Part shown: piece by piece, positions 32,193-43,502 of the stretch
Position numbering within the stretch: the stretch's first letter is position 1
Layout: each line of letters begins with the position of its first letter
DNA from: Hysterangium stoloniferum
Lineage: Eukaryota; Basidiomycota; Agaricomycetes; Hysterangiales; Hysterangiaceae
Direction: 5' to 3'
Length of the DNA stretch: 64,000 nt
Assembly (NCBI GenBank): GCA_015178975.1
Contig: WHVD01000015.1
Location: forward strand, 930,001 to 994,000
Translations under genes and position numbers: made by a program
Notes under the pieces: model-generated
Seen by the model: the letters and a program-made list of their open reading frames with translations, nothing else
What the model was told of the DNA's origin: nothing
Database searches by the model: none

Positions 32193-32619
32193 CGTGAAGA
32201 AATGCAAGGTGAGGGACTCGTGTAGAAATGACTGTTACTTATATGGGACAACATCTTTTAATAATACGAAGGCTGTATAGTAATAGGCACATCTACCTCA
32301 CAGAATAGAGCTCCACCCCTGATCATCGGATGTTCATTCTGATACTATCCATTGATACGAACTGTCAAGTACCTTCCAAACTGGACACAGGAAAGAAAGC
32401 ACATAATAGAAGCTTCTGGTTGGATATCATTTGATGAATCTATAGAAGCAGTACATCAAAGAAGCTACTTCATTTAGAAATTTAAACTTTGTTTCTGCAT
32501 TTTTAAGAATGGGTGATCTTCTGTTTTTTTTGAAACATCCATAGTACATGTGACCCTTTTCTACAATTCTTCCCTTAAAGATGCACATCAATCTTTCCTT
32601 GGCTGACTTTCGCTCGTAG

Positions 32620-33732
32620 ATGTGGATGGGGACGCACCCAAAAGGGCCTTCTACCCTATATGATCATCCCAACATCTTGCTTTCGTTGCTCCCTGTTGAT
32701 ACGGAGTTCTTCCTCGGCCCGCGTACGATATCTAAATTTCCTATCACATCTGGCAAGGAGAGTAATAAGCGGAGTCCTGAAATTCCTTGCCTGTTCGGGG
32801 TTCTTTCGATCGCCTGAGCCCTTCCGTTGCAAGCCCACCCCGGTAGAAGACTCGCCGGGGGGCTTAGGGTTGCTAACCGGAAGGGTTTCGTAGACGCCAA
32901 TCACAAACTAGAGATGGCACTAGCATTAGGAGACTTTCTAGGATTTGTCGGCTTCAAGCCTATCAAAGATATCCTGCAAGTTTGGGAGGCGACACCAGAA
33001 CTCCGAAGGGCCTGTGGAATTGAAATAACGGCCAGGGATGCAGATCCTATCAAGTCCATCGTATCCAACTTGCTTCTTCGTGCTCAATCCGAAATCGAGC
33101 CGTTTGTCCGTGTCGTCGTCCTCCGTTTGCAGACGCAAAATGATGCCTTCGCCAGGCTTGTGCTGGAAGTCAACACACAATATCCTGGAGACGTCGGCGT
33201 TTTGGTGGCCCCATTTCTCATGAATCTCGTCACACTCTCGAAAGGCGAAGCCGGGTATATCGGGGCGGATGACGCACACGCATATCTATCGGGAGACATC
33301 ATCGAGTGCATGGCCGCCTCAGACAATGTGGTGAATGCGGCATTTGTTCCTCCAGAAGATAGAGACTCGCATATATTCACGGAGATGCTGACCTATGCGC
33401 CCCGACCAGCAGACACCTTCGGCATACCTTCAACCCCGTATAAAGGCACTACACGTGGGCGTACAACAGCTTATGACCCACCCCTTGCGGGATTTACTGC
33501 CCTGCATACTTCTCTCGATCCGCATTACAACGAGGGACAGCTTCAACCTGCCCCCAGGCCAACTACCGGGGCCGTGCTGAAGGGTGAAGTTCACATTACC
33601 ACTGCGGCGGATAAAGCGGGGATATATTTAAAGGCCGGAGGCGTGATTTTCGTGGCTGCTGCTCCGAAATTTCAATTACGCGCAGTTGCTAGAGGGCCAA
33701 CGGAGATATTCTGGTCTACATTCATTGTATAA
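32620..33732 (+). pseudogene. Mannose-6-phosphate isomerase (type I), 5'-truncated with one in-frame stop
   Basis: The enzyme interconverts fructose-6-phosphate and mannose-6-phosphate in the cytosol, feeding GDP-mannose for glycosylation. WMGTHPKGPSTLYDHPN opens the visible part; QAHP and the Glu in NHKLEM (family NHKPEM) are zinc ligands, and HAYLSGDIIECMA contains the third His. The last part, up to the stop at 33732, is well preserved. The first about 50 residues (with the usual YDWG motif) are missing because block X copy 4 ends at 32545. A TGA at 32815-32817 interrupts the frame between IA and ALPLQAHP; the rest is in the same frame. It is likely a dead duplicate of the housekeeping gene, with CpG still present. 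Confidence 0.8.
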
Positions 33733-34600
33733 CCGCTGCTCTGTTGCTGTTTTGTTGGGATTAGAGCTGTTGTAAATGTCTGACTAGAAACAAATAAACG
33801 TATCAATGTGGCAGTTTTAGCACATGTACAACGGGATCCCCTTCCCCCCCTGTACAGGCCTCGAGCTTTGAGGAACAATTGAACGCCATTCTTGAACGTC
33901 TGGCCTATGTATGGAATATCTAGGCGGGCTTTCCGTATTACCGTTCAGCAACCTATGTTGTTTAGATTGTTGAAATTTCTGTGTACTTACGCATATGTTT
34001 GAAAAGAATTAAACGATTTTTACCCGCATCATAGCCATGGGTTATTGATGGGCGTCCTTCAATGCGTTCCAATAGCTGGGTGTTTTTAAAAATGATTTAC
34101 GAGACATTTGTTGGACTAGTATCCTGGTCTATGTGCATTAAATATGACAAATACCCTGGTTCTTTGACGATAAAATATTTCAACGCAATCTGACGCTCTC
34201 AGGTCATTCCCTAATACAATGAATATAAGTATCATAAAGCACCCAAATTCTGAAGGAGGAAAAGAAATAAGGGGTAATAAAAGGTAAGTGGAGGATCGTT
34301 GCGAGAAGGCGGGAGAACAACTAATGTGGGGTGGAAACGGCGCTGTATACCACACCCCAGTCTCAATAAACCTCATTCCCACATACTATACACATCGCAA
34401 ACCAACTCCGCCCCATCCAAGATACCAGTCGTAGTCCCCAAACACCACCCCATCTCCGTGCCCCCTACCTACTTCGCAATCCGCACCTCGCTCTTTCCCC
34501 CAGACTCATACCCCACCGTCAAAAGTGCATGCACAAACGTCAAATTAAGACAATACTTCGGCCGGCCTCCCTCGTGTTCCTCCGTTACTTCCCGGCGCGT
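33733..34600. other. Intergenic, no recognised gene
   Basis: Follows the isomerase stop. An open plus-strand frame at 34299-34898 has a composition expected of antisense reading of the minus-strand frame at 34601-35011 and was not accepted. CpG-containing, so not old repeat DNA. Confidence 0.35.
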
Positions 34601-35011
34601 TCAAGCCCCGGTGCGATCGTGCCTCGACACCATCAAGGTTGCCAGGCTACTAAAGCGCTGCTCGAGCTCTGATATGCGTCTTGGAAGTTCAGGACTCGCA
34701 TCTAGATTGTCTGTCTTTGGTGCTTCGCGCATCGAATTTGGTTCGGCAGTAGAGTCGTCAGACGCATCGTTGGGCCGTAAGAGGGGATCCGTAGGATGCT
34801 GTAAAACCTCAGCCTTTGAGAAGCTCTCGAGGTTTCGAATGAAAATAATCGAATGCCAGGCTTGGTGGGATTCGTCATTTTCAGGCAGATTTTCGTGAGG
34901 TGTTGGATAATGTTCGTCATCACAGAGTTGCAGCTGACATGCCGAACAGAGGAAATAGCCTGCCGCAAAGTTCTCGTCAGGAAATCGTTGGAGTTTGTAA
35001 TTATTTAACAC
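34601..35011 (-). CDS. Unrecognised gene fragment with Cys/His-rich part and C-terminal coiled coil
   Basis: The frame reads GYFLCSACQLQLCDDEHY with further His (ENDESHQAWH), an acidic middle (DASDDSTAEPN) and a heptad-like end, RRISELEQRFSSLATLM, before the stop. The Cys spacing (C-x2-C-x4-C plus His) could bind zinc. The first codons may be intron: GTGAGTGTTAAAT at about 35013 and GCGGCAG at about 34966 look like donor and acceptor, so the true gene would continue upstream with another exon that could not be found. No family recognised. Codon and base use resemble host genes and not the old repeats. Confidence 0.4.
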   Translation of the reverse strand: MLNNYKLQRFPDENFAAGYFLCSACQLQLCDDEHYPTPHENLPENDESHQAWHSIIFIRNLESFSKAEVLQHPTDPLLRPNDASDDSTAEPNSMREAPKTDNLDASPELPRRISELEQRFSSLATLMVSRHDRTGA

Positions 35012-35104
35012 TCACCACTATTACACATTCCTTCCACGCAGAAAAAAACACACTTTGTGAGCACAAGTCAATTTCTCCTGAAAGGAATATCATTAGGAAT
35101 TTCT

Positions 35105-35290
35105 CTCATCACTTGTCCCTTGACGGTCGTCGGCTGTCCGCTTCAATTCATTACTACTACGATTAGCACTGAGCCACTGCTCCACTGACCTCACACTGTA
35201 CACTCTTGTCCCTTGACAGTCTTCGACTGTCTGCTTAAATTCATTACTCATATGATTAGCACTGAGCTGCTGCTCCTCGTCACCTCAATG
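35105..35290 (+). repeat. Tandem duplication of about 100 bp
   Basis: CTTGTCCCTTGACGGTC at 35108 and CTTGTCCCTTGACAGTC at 35204 start two similar blocks that both go on to CATTACT and GATTAGCACTGAGC. Differences are mostly C/T and G/A. Confidence 0.6.
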
Positions 35291-35707
35291 AACTCCCCGT
35301 GCCGGGTACTAAAACCTATCCATTGCTATGTTTACCTAATAGTGTGCTTCTTATTTATTATAGATTAGCATTGGGTTTCCTCAACCTATGGTTCACCTTC
35401 AACGTGAACTTTACCGCTGGAGGTGAGGAGTCGTTGTGTTAGTATATTCCCTACTCACGTAGTTCTTCGCAACTCACCAAATGGCTCAAAAAAAGCGAGT
35501 ATCTTTTGAGTTGACTGTTCATTCCTTTCACTTATTGTTCAAAACTACAGGGGAACCAACTAACAAGGAACAAAACTGAACTGAGTATACCCTTCATTCC
35601 TTTCGCTTATTATTCAGAGCAGTCCAAAAACCAATGATCATGAATGAAGGGTAAGCATCCTTTGTCTTTACCATCCGTTCTTTTCTTTATAATACATCTT
35701 CTCAGAC
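35291..35707. other. Intergenic, weak internal duplication only
   Basis: CATTCCTTTCACTTATTGTTCA (about 35521) returns in a similar form, CATTCCTTTCGCTTATTATTCA, at about 35593. No gene recognised. Confidence 0.3.
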
Positions 35708-35968
35708 ATGTCAGGTGCGTATCAAACGGGTGCAACGGCTAAGTGGCACATGTCGTCAATCCTGGTCTCGCGTTATGCCGAGCGCCTGTTCAGATCGTGG
35801 GTGAAAATCCCACAAAGCCACCAGGGAGTTTTAGTGGGTTTGCGCTTGGCGTTGGTGGATTGGGTCTGCATCAATGCATTTATTCCTGGGAGGGTTGTAT
35901 ACCGCATCAGCGCAACGTGTTGTTAGTCGTGTTTGATCGTTGGTTACCTCCAAAAAACAAAAAAGAAA
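35708..35968 (+). mobile_element. SINE candidate with tRNA-like promoter
   Basis: The word ACGGCTAAGTGG fits a box A and GTGAAAATCCCAC, about 70 bases later, fits a weak box B, inside GTGGG...CCCAC which pairs as a T-like arm. The remainder has no coding sense and ends in an A-rich tail (CCAAAAAACAAAAAAG). It runs straight into a LINE 3' end. Family and boundaries were not confirmed by a second copy in the window. Confidence 0.4.
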
Positions 35969-35969
35969 T

Positions 35970-36662
35970 TCAATGTAAATGAAGAGGCCGACTCCCTCAC
36001 GAAAGAAGCCGTTAACCTCCGCCCCCCCATCCTCCACTCCACCATCTCCTGGGCCCTGGAACATGCCAAGTCCCGTGCATTGAGACTCTGGCGTCAGGAC
36101 TGGTGCCGCCTCCCCCACACCAGCCAAGCTGCCATTGCCCTCCATAAACCCCCTACCCTACGGAGGCCACCGCATCATCCAGGCGATCACGGGCCACAGC
36201 TTCTACGGCACCTATTACAACTGTTTTACTCCCCGACCTCCCCACCTCCTGCCCCTGCGGCACTGCGGACATCCAGTCCCACCTCCACATCCTCTCTGAG
36301 TGCCCCCTCTATGAGGAGCACCGACACACCCTCCTCTCTGTTTCCCAAGACCTGTCACCCGCCATCATCCTCGACACCCACAAAGGCCTTGAAGCCCTGG
36401 CTGAATTTATTGCCGCCTCCAACGCCTTCCGTAAGACATCAGCACCGCCTCCCCCCCCTCGCAACTTCGTCAGTTCTCCCCACCCCAGGCTCTTTCTGTA
36501 TCCTCCCTGCCTTCCCCCATCCTTCTCTAGACCCTCCTGCCCCCCCCAACCCGCTACTTCTATACCTTTCTCCTCTCTACCTACCTTTAGGGCTCCTTTT
36601 CTCCTAACCGCCATGTATCTTAGTTATGCGATGCGGTATATAAATGCATTAAATAAAAAAAA
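35970..36662 (+). mobile_element. 3' end of a LINE (RNase H tail and Cys-His motif), frameshifted
   Basis: NEEADSLTKEAVNLRPP is the end of a LINE-type RNase H domain. After one frameshift near 36170 the sequence gives GHSFYGTYYNCFTP and then CPCGTADIQSHLHILSECPLY, the C-x-C...H...C motif found near the end of many LINE proteins. A tail ATAAATGCATTAAATAAAAAAAA ends at 36662. The 5' portion is missing, as usual for incomplete reverse transcription. Very C-rich composition, unlike neighbours. Confidence 0.65.
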
Positions 36663-37075
36663 GATGGAGGCACATGACATATGTCCTTGACAATGCTTAG
36701 TCTTTGACTGTGTGCATCTGTAGACATTTTGATTGGCCTGGTTTTCACGGTCTAGACCTGCGTGAACATCCTTCGTACCATTTTGTATGTATATACTTAC
36801 ATACCTTATGCATGCTGATGAGTCCTGAACTTCTACCTTAGACCTGTACTTGAGCGCTCTTACATATCAAATATACATTATTTGCCATTTTCTTCTTACT
36901 ACTCCAGCTTGGAGCATGGATCAGCCCTTGATTGCCTTAAATTACATGAATTGTACTTAAAGTAAAAAGTTTCAAGTGCATTTCAAGTGCGAAATGGTGG
37001 CTTATTCACCTTACTTACCTTAAATATGATTAAGTGCAATAAGGGAGATCAAGTACCGAAAACATTTTCCTGATG
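36663..37075. other. Intergenic, no recognised gene
   Basis: AT-rich with TACATACC-type words; may hold an old LTR but no paired ends were found. The duplicated block starts at about 37076. Confidence 0.3.
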
Positions 37076-38376
37076 CCCGTCGGGTCTGGGTAAGGATCAG
37101 CCTATAACTCGGCGACTCGTCACCCTAGTAATTTATTAGAAGGGGAAAATGCATTTGCTCATGGCACTGCATAGCTGAATAGTTTGGCGATCGTTGTCTA
37201 AAGGGGAAGGAATATATACTGACTCTGTGCGATGAGTTTTCTGTACTCGAGTGAGTGTCCGTAGGCGTTCTAGTCAACTCTTATTGACCCTCAACACAAA
37301 ATAATATACCAAGTTCTAGTTTCTAAAGCGCCAACGACTAAGCTACCCTCTAAAACTACAAATGCTGACCCTCAACCCTCAAAAGAACTTCTTTATCAAC
37401 GGCATTCACAATTTGGCCAGCACCTTCTCAATGACAACCTGTATAAACTCAGGAATGGACGAGGCCTGGACCTTGGGCCATAAGCCAATGCCCCTTCCCG
37501 AAAACTTGGACAATTTGTAGTGAAGGGACGTGTTCCTTCAGTCGTCCCACTTGGGAAGGGGGGCATACGGCACCTTCGTCGCCTTACAAGAAAAGGACAG
37601 GTAGTGATTTCAGGAAGCTCATAGGAAGTATCCCCACAGGATAATTTTCCATTGAGGATTAGCAGCCAATAGAAAAATATACATGTCTAACCTTCTTTAT
37701 TAAACTCGGTGCTTGGTTGTGCGATAATAGTTCAGTGGTCCGTTCATAGCACCAGTCTTAAAGTTTCTATATAATATTGAAATTCCTGTACACCACCATA
37801 TCAATTTGTAAACAAGAAAAGAAATCATTGTAAATTGATTGCACCTTTATCGCTCAAGTGGGTGTCCTTCCTTCCATGCGAAATATATTGCCAGTTTGCT
37901 CACTGATCCTGATATGATCCCGGATTTAATCCGTTTGTGTACCTGACAGGCCGATTCAAGGAGGCCTTTGGAGAGAGGACTCAGTGGCAGACGAGTGTAA
38001 CGCTGACCTCTCCGTTAATCTAGCTTATACATTTTGTCGACTGCTCTCACTGAGACTCGTTCATCATCGGGCTTATGCACGGTCGGACATCGGTTGTTTG
38101 GAATCACTGAAGTTACGTTGTGGGTATTCACAGTCGGTCATAGGCGCAGCCCTCAGACAATAAAATTGATTTTAAAAAAAATCCCGATCCCAAAGTGTGA
38201 ACTGCCATGTAGTCACCGCGCCCTAGTCATGCCTTATAACAACCTTGTCTCAAAACCTTGCTATCAGCTTAATAGCCCGAAGAAGAGCGAATACCCCTTA
38301 CCGCAATAAAGCTACGATGGTAGGGTCAACGCCTTGTACCTTCTTGCGACCCTCACAGTCGGGTCACACAGCTTAC

Positions 38377-38414
38377 AGAAATTCAGAACAGCTCAAGAAG
38401 TCTTCTGAATTTCT
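38377..38414. repeat. Hairpin conserved in both duplication units
   Basis: AGAAATTCAGA pairs with TCTGAATTTCT across about 16 bases, which contain the smaller pair TCAAGA/TCTT. In unit B (44759-44800) the stem is longer, ATAGAAATTCAGA. It might be a transcript structure or an old MITE end. Confidence 0.5.
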
Positions 38415-39411
38415 ATAAGGCTGATGCGATCAATTTTTCCGTCAGTTAGAGTGTCGCTCGTTGACTTGATGTGTTACAATCAGATAAGGCGTATTATAAG
38501 TGCATGCGGGGTCCATGTATATCCATTCATATATATGCGTTTATGATGGCACGAACACATCGATTAAATCAATGCACTACAGCGCGCCACGATTACACAT
38601 GCTTTAGGCTTTCTTCTTTTTCACGAGTGCGGAGAATGTGGACGGATCGCGCGTTGATAGGATAGATGCGGGTGAACCGTAGTGGACACGATTTGACAGT
38701 TAGACATTCATGTGGTCGTCCCCCCTTACGGAAAACTTGTTGAATTACGTGCTCAATTCCTGAAAGGACCCAAGGACCTTGCTCCTTTGGGTTAAGCCGA
38801 CCAGTTGGAACAAAGGAGAGTTTAACTCAATTGTGGACCATCTAACAGATTCTATATCATTTTGTAATTCCATCAAATTCAGGGATGTGAATGGAATTTT
38901 AAATTGATTGATCATGCACATGTTCTATGTGATGTTAAATCCTGCAACCACATCTGGGATTTTGTGGATTTTTAATTGGATCTTCTTCTGACAAGTCACA
39001 AGAAAGATAGAGGGAAACAGAATTCCACTGGAATATACAAAATTGAAAGAGTTTATTTTTAATGATATGGTTGATGCTTAAAAGATCCTATGTTCACCTG
39101 ATCACCCTCCACCTACCTTTTGGATCCTTAACCAATTTTAAATCTTATAAGTTTATATAAGAAAAGGCTCTACTACGGATCCTAAAATCTTTTGGAGAGA
39201 GGGGTTTTCCCGGTGAGCAGCGGCTGAGCTCATCTACTCCATTAGTTTTGACAGCTATCACCACTTAAAGTCCTTATTCCTCTATTGTTTTCTTTTGAAT
39301 AAAGACTATCCCTCGACGCTATTGCACCCCAGTCGATTCTTTCGTGTCAACTGACAGATTGTATTTTGTTATAGGTACAATTACAATATTTAGTCGACTC
39401 CATTTGTTATA

Positions 39412-39780
39412 GGTTATGAGCCCGTCCCACATTGCTGAACCTCGACCGAATTGCTGAGTCTCGACTGAACTACTGACCACTCTTGACCCGAACCAACCAC
39501 CGAACTAGTGTTAACCAAACTCTTAACAACCAACTTGATTATAACTGATAACTTGTGAATATGTCTACCCTGTGTCAACTCTCTGCTGATGAGCGTTTGA
39601 TGGAAATAAGTGGTATTCTTGGACGGAAATCATCTTGTCCACAGCTCACACTAGAGGAATTCACAGTTATCTAGATGGGAGTATCTAACGCTACATACTC
39701 TCAGCGGTACATTGCCTCATTTTGTTCGCGCGCTGAGTTCTTCAATACTCGTCTCCTAGTAGGATAGAGTCAACCATAAT
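39412..39780 (+). mobile_element. Copia-like leader and gag start fragment (unit A)
   Basis: GGTTATGAGCCCGTCCC resembles the block directly following the 5' LTR of the element at 45402 (GGTTATGGGCCC), which would be a primer-binding site. A short frame with ATG, MSTLCQLSADERLMEISG, starts about 150 bases later and soon hits stops. The matching stretch in unit B is at 48304-48690. An LTR end just left of 39412 is likely but was not fixed. Confidence 0.35.
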
Positions 39781-40054
39781 GGATGCAAACAACTTACACA
39801 AACGGAAACTTCAAGACAGAAAAGGTTTAGTGAACATTCTCAGGCTAAAATTTAAATTTATCATCAACTTCAAGTTTAGGAGATATTTCCGAGATCGAGA
39901 ATTTAGGCCTCAGCGCTATGAAACATGGGATGAGAAACATGTTAAAAGAAATCAGATGAGCTAAAGCGATTTTTTATGCCAGTATAACTTGAAAACCTGA
40001 TTAAAATATCTGCAATTGTAGTTTTCTTGCATGAACGGCGGCGCCAGAGCTGGC

Positions 40055-41400
40055 CTAGACGGGACGTATGGAAGACTCACGTTCGAAGCGTTTAGAGCGG
40101 GAGTACCACAGCAGGGGAGGGATGCATTCAGGATTTCCCAACAGGTTGCGAAGGTAGTATTTCACATCATAGGAGGGATCGAAAGCTAGCGCTGCACCTC
40201 CGCTGAAAGAAATGACGACATTAGAGAATGACATGGGGAACCGTTCGTCCGGCCGCATCATTGGCATTGCGTGAGTCAGGGACACTTGGGCGGAAGAAAA
40301 AAAAATTAATTACCGCGAATGCACGATGAGAGGACCTGAGTAATGAGGCTGCAAGAGTGGCGTGGAAGGCCAATGTGTCACTTGCCCAACTATATAGCGG
40401 TAATGAAGAGTTTGGTAGGATATGGTCAGGCACAGTCCTTTTTTAGATTCGGCCCAGTCCCTCCCACACACTCGTCAGCGCTTGCATATTGTGGTGTGCG
40501 TTGACGGCTGACGAACTCCTGGGATAGCGTTGGAAAGGATAGGAATGGTGCGTTTGACTTTTGTCCTGTCGATTAACCCAGCTTCCTCACTTTGACATCT
40601 GCCCTCATTTCCTGTGACCATTTACAATCATACCCACGTAATTTCAACGCTCAGACGATGCTTGAGCTGAGAGACCTCTGCAGTTTTTCATAGGTCAGTT
40701 GTATGACACATTGCCAAGGTTAACCTCTAAGGAAGGCATGGGACTAGCGGCTTGGCTGGTAAGAAGGTGACCTGTCGTCTTTTGATGCGGGGCTAACCTT
40801 GCAATTTTAACTGCCCGAAAAAACTCAACCAATTTTGGCTCGTATACCGTATGATCGTCGAGTACGCCCAGGTACAGCTGCCGCACCAACTCCTCTCCCG
40901 TGCTACCACGTGCCGCCGCCACCACACCCCACCAGCTTTCGTAATCCGAACCGAGAGAATAGATACATAGCAAGTTATTATGTTTCTGCGCTTCTTGGAC
41001 TCAATCCACTTTAGTAGCGACAATGCTAAACGTCAGCTCTGAGAAACTCCCTACACAGCACACAGGACCCCCTGAATAGTGTCCACTCCTATGATATTCA
41101 GGGTATGCGTGGGAAGTGAAATCGAGGGGAGTGCGGTGCTATGGTGGAACTAATCGTAATTCTCCCTAGATATGGGGACAGCGGGCGAGTTGTTGGTGAA
41201 ATCGCCAACCAAACTCCTACTGACTGAACCGCTTTGTTAAGTCGAAGAGGGAGTGGCGGAAGGAATGCATGATAGCCAAGGATGTCTGTTGCCACTGTTT
41301 TAAATCTCCCGTTATCAACCTTGTTGCCATCCTCTGCACCTTCTTATGTTCTTCGCGAAGCACTTAGCAATTTTAGTCTCCATGGCTTAATCATCTTTAT
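40055..41400 (-). pseudogene. Unrecognised multi-exon gene in block X (copy 2), most complete
   Basis: On the minus strand: METKIAKCFAKN near 41381, ILGYHAFLPPLPLRLNK, SDYESWWGVVAAARGSTGEE with YLGVLDDHTVYEP, then PNSSLPLYSWASDTLAFHA, and after a short GT...AG stretch (about 40289-40320) SLTHAMPMMRPDERFP with FSNVVISFSGGAALAFDPSY. Comparing copies shows the protein-like parts are better conserved than the joints, which is what exons and introns look like. No domain is recognised. A stop near 40990 breaks the simplest model, so it is called a pseudogene with low certainty. Confidence 0.4.
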
Positions 41401-43035
41401 CATTACCCACAACAAACAGCAATATGATACGCGAGGCTATAATTCCACTGTCAAGACAAGTGAGACGAACATTTCATATACCACGGGCGGGAGAGGCAAA
41501 TAATCTTTCAAACTATTATCGCTATCGTACTTGCAAGCTGTCAATAAGGTCCGTGTCGCCAAACTCGTCCACGACCGCCTCATGGACTCTCCCAGTGGCG
41601 GCCTTGAACGTTCCAAGTGTAACTTGATCCAGGGTGTGGCCCACGGTGCAATCGTCACGTCTAACATGTCTCCCTTAGGTCCAGCTGAAATCGGCAGAGA
41701 ATGATGGCGGATAAACTGAGAGCATTTTTATGAGAGCTGATATAAAGCGACATAGCAGGGGTACACTTACAAGTTCTGCACTGGTGCAATAACGCCTTGG
41801 AGGCTGACCTATTACGAAGTTATGTACCCTACATTAGACGTATTAATTGACTCACCCTCAGCGTCTATTTTAAAGACTTTGTCAAAGGAATTTTCAGTTA
41901 ACAAGAGGGCTGACAAACCTTAAATGTGACAGCGGCAGTGACGGTAACTGTGAGGACAAACCTATGACGGAAGGACTGTTCAAGGTTGAAAGCTTTTTAA
42001 AGAAGGAACGCAATTACCCATATCTCAAAGCCCCTAAAAAATAACTTCTCAATGATATTTTACTCAGACAAACTATTTTGTCGTACCTCGGTAAACGATG
42101 AGAAATAGAATAGATTTTTTTTCAAATTGATCTGGAAGAGATCTTTGTCTTCTGACCGTCGATAACATGTACCAGATGGTTATCAGAAATATAATCGTGT
42201 CGTAGCCCACTACGATCGTAGCTTGAATGGTATCTACTGTCAACAAATTCAGTTGATGTCTGATGATGGGGGCCAGTTGGTACCTCTTCAAAAATTTATT
42301 CTTAGTTATGCAACATAAATGAATTGCATCGCCAACGGCTGGACGTACAAGCTAAGGGGCTTTTCTGTAGCAAAAGCTATTTGACATGTGTCCAGGGTTA
42401 TCTGGAACTGATCTGAATCCGTCAGCCAATGTAATCCTGAATCAGGGTTCGCCGAGTGCGATTGGCCTGTGGACGTACCACTACTAATCCTGTGGATGCA
42501 AATACAAGAAGCAGTAGTATTACTATCAGGAGAATATTCTTGTTTGAGATGGCGTATGCTCTTGCCATAAGGAATCCTAAAGCGTTTGGTTGTTAGACTC
42601 TAGTAATAATATGACCGAACCACCTGTGATTACCATGCGTCCCGAACAAAAGCAAGATATCCAAAGAGTGAAGGAAATACAGAAGTGGTCAACATGTTCT
42701 AAGATAGGAATCATGTAAGCCAGGAGGATTACATCGGGTACCTAAGCTCCATACTGTGGGTACTGTCACAGCGTTCCTCTGATATAAGCCACAAAACCAC
42801 ATACCGTGATAGATGTGTTCACCAGTTCCAAATATAAAGTCGTGGCCCAGAGGAGAAGCGGCGTATATCGTGTCACTAGATAAAAAATAGTCCCTAACCT
42901 GAAGAATGGTCGAGGCTTCTATATGTGTTCCACTTCGCGAGATAATGTGAGGAGGGTGTCATATGTGAAAAGCGCTGCAGATATTTCATTGAGAGTATAC
43001 TAAAACCATGCACGGGACTGACCAATTGAGGTCTG
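40318..43035 (+). repeat. Segmental repeat block X, copy 2
   Basis: Runs on directly from unit A and matches 24926-27590 of copy 1. The match ends at about 43035 (ACCAATTGAGGTCTG), which removes the first exon of the DUF6533 gene. Confidence 0.75.
42073..43035 (-). pseudogene. DUF6533-type seven-helix membrane protein, 5'-truncated (copy 2)
   Basis: Third copy of the gene at 26633 and 31101. The start codon exon and RSVNYV are missing beyond 43035. The YDTLLTLSREVEHI region lies near 42950, further membrane stretches near 42560, and YDTIIFLITIWYMLSTV near 42170. Small base losses (for example near 42830-42850) distinguish it from copy 4. Dead. Confidence 0.55.
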
Positions 43036-43502
43036 AATGTAGATTGTATGGAGAGGAGCAAATGTTCGACCATATACATGCGCCATTTTACGATTAAAGA
43101 TAGGTATGACGATCGTAACTGCGACGTACTCGTTGACTATCTTGGCATCGATACTAATGACCTTTGTTTATGTTCAGCACTAAATATGGCTGTCGTCAGC
43201 GGCTTCTACTGCATGCACCTCTTTCCTGCCACGTCCCGAAGCGTAACAACCTACACCATTGTTCACGCCGGAAACCGCCGGAACCATACTAACAATAGTG
43301 CGTGATAGAACGCGCGTACCTCTTTGACCTATGTTCGGGCGTGGCCACTACAATTTGACAATAGAGATACGTTGGATAAAGATACGTTGGATAATGGGTG
43401 TGGGTTATGACAAATTGTCTGACCATACAACTTTAATTAACACTGCCTCACCTAGATGCAGTGTTTCAACACCCGCTGTGTGAAAGAGTTCTGTTCACAT
43501 TT
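43036..43502. other. Spacer between block X copy 2 and duplication unit B
   Basis: A short plus-strand frame (43048-43305) has Cys residues (DDRNCDVL, NDLCLCSAL) but no recognised domain. It contains the repeated word GATACGTTGGATAA (about 43367 and 43380). Nothing else seen. Confidence 0.3.

Larger units (their letters stand above)
30546..32545 (+). repeat. Segmental repeat block X, copy 4 (partial)
   Basis: Starts ATTAGACGTATTAATTGACTC, matching 26394 in copy 1, and runs to ATCTTCTGTTTTTTTTGAAAC, matching about 28030-28050. It is interrupted by a solo LTR at 30597-30901. Right of 32545 the phosphomannose isomerase remnant begins. Confidence 0.75.
37076..40812 (+). repeat. Segmental duplication Y, unit A (carries the empty site)
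   Basis: From CCCGTCGGGTCTGGG on, the sequence matches 43503-49738 base for base over long runs, with small indels (for example about 35 extra bases near 37093). At 38995 it reads TTCTTCTGACAAGTCAC with one CTGAC, the unoccupied form of the site that holds the LTR element in unit B. CpG is well preserved. No gene was recognised with confidence; several short frames are shared but in changing phase. Confidence 0.85.

Noticed and set aside
34299-34898. 199-codon plus-strand gene
   Set aside because: Composition is poor for a protein and it overlaps the minus-strand frame at 34601-35011, which has a Cys-rich part and a heptad-like end.
35990-36607. Pro/Ser-rich secreted protein
   Set aside because: It is the wrong frame downstream of a frameshift in a LINE 3' end; the other frame gives the Cys-His motif.
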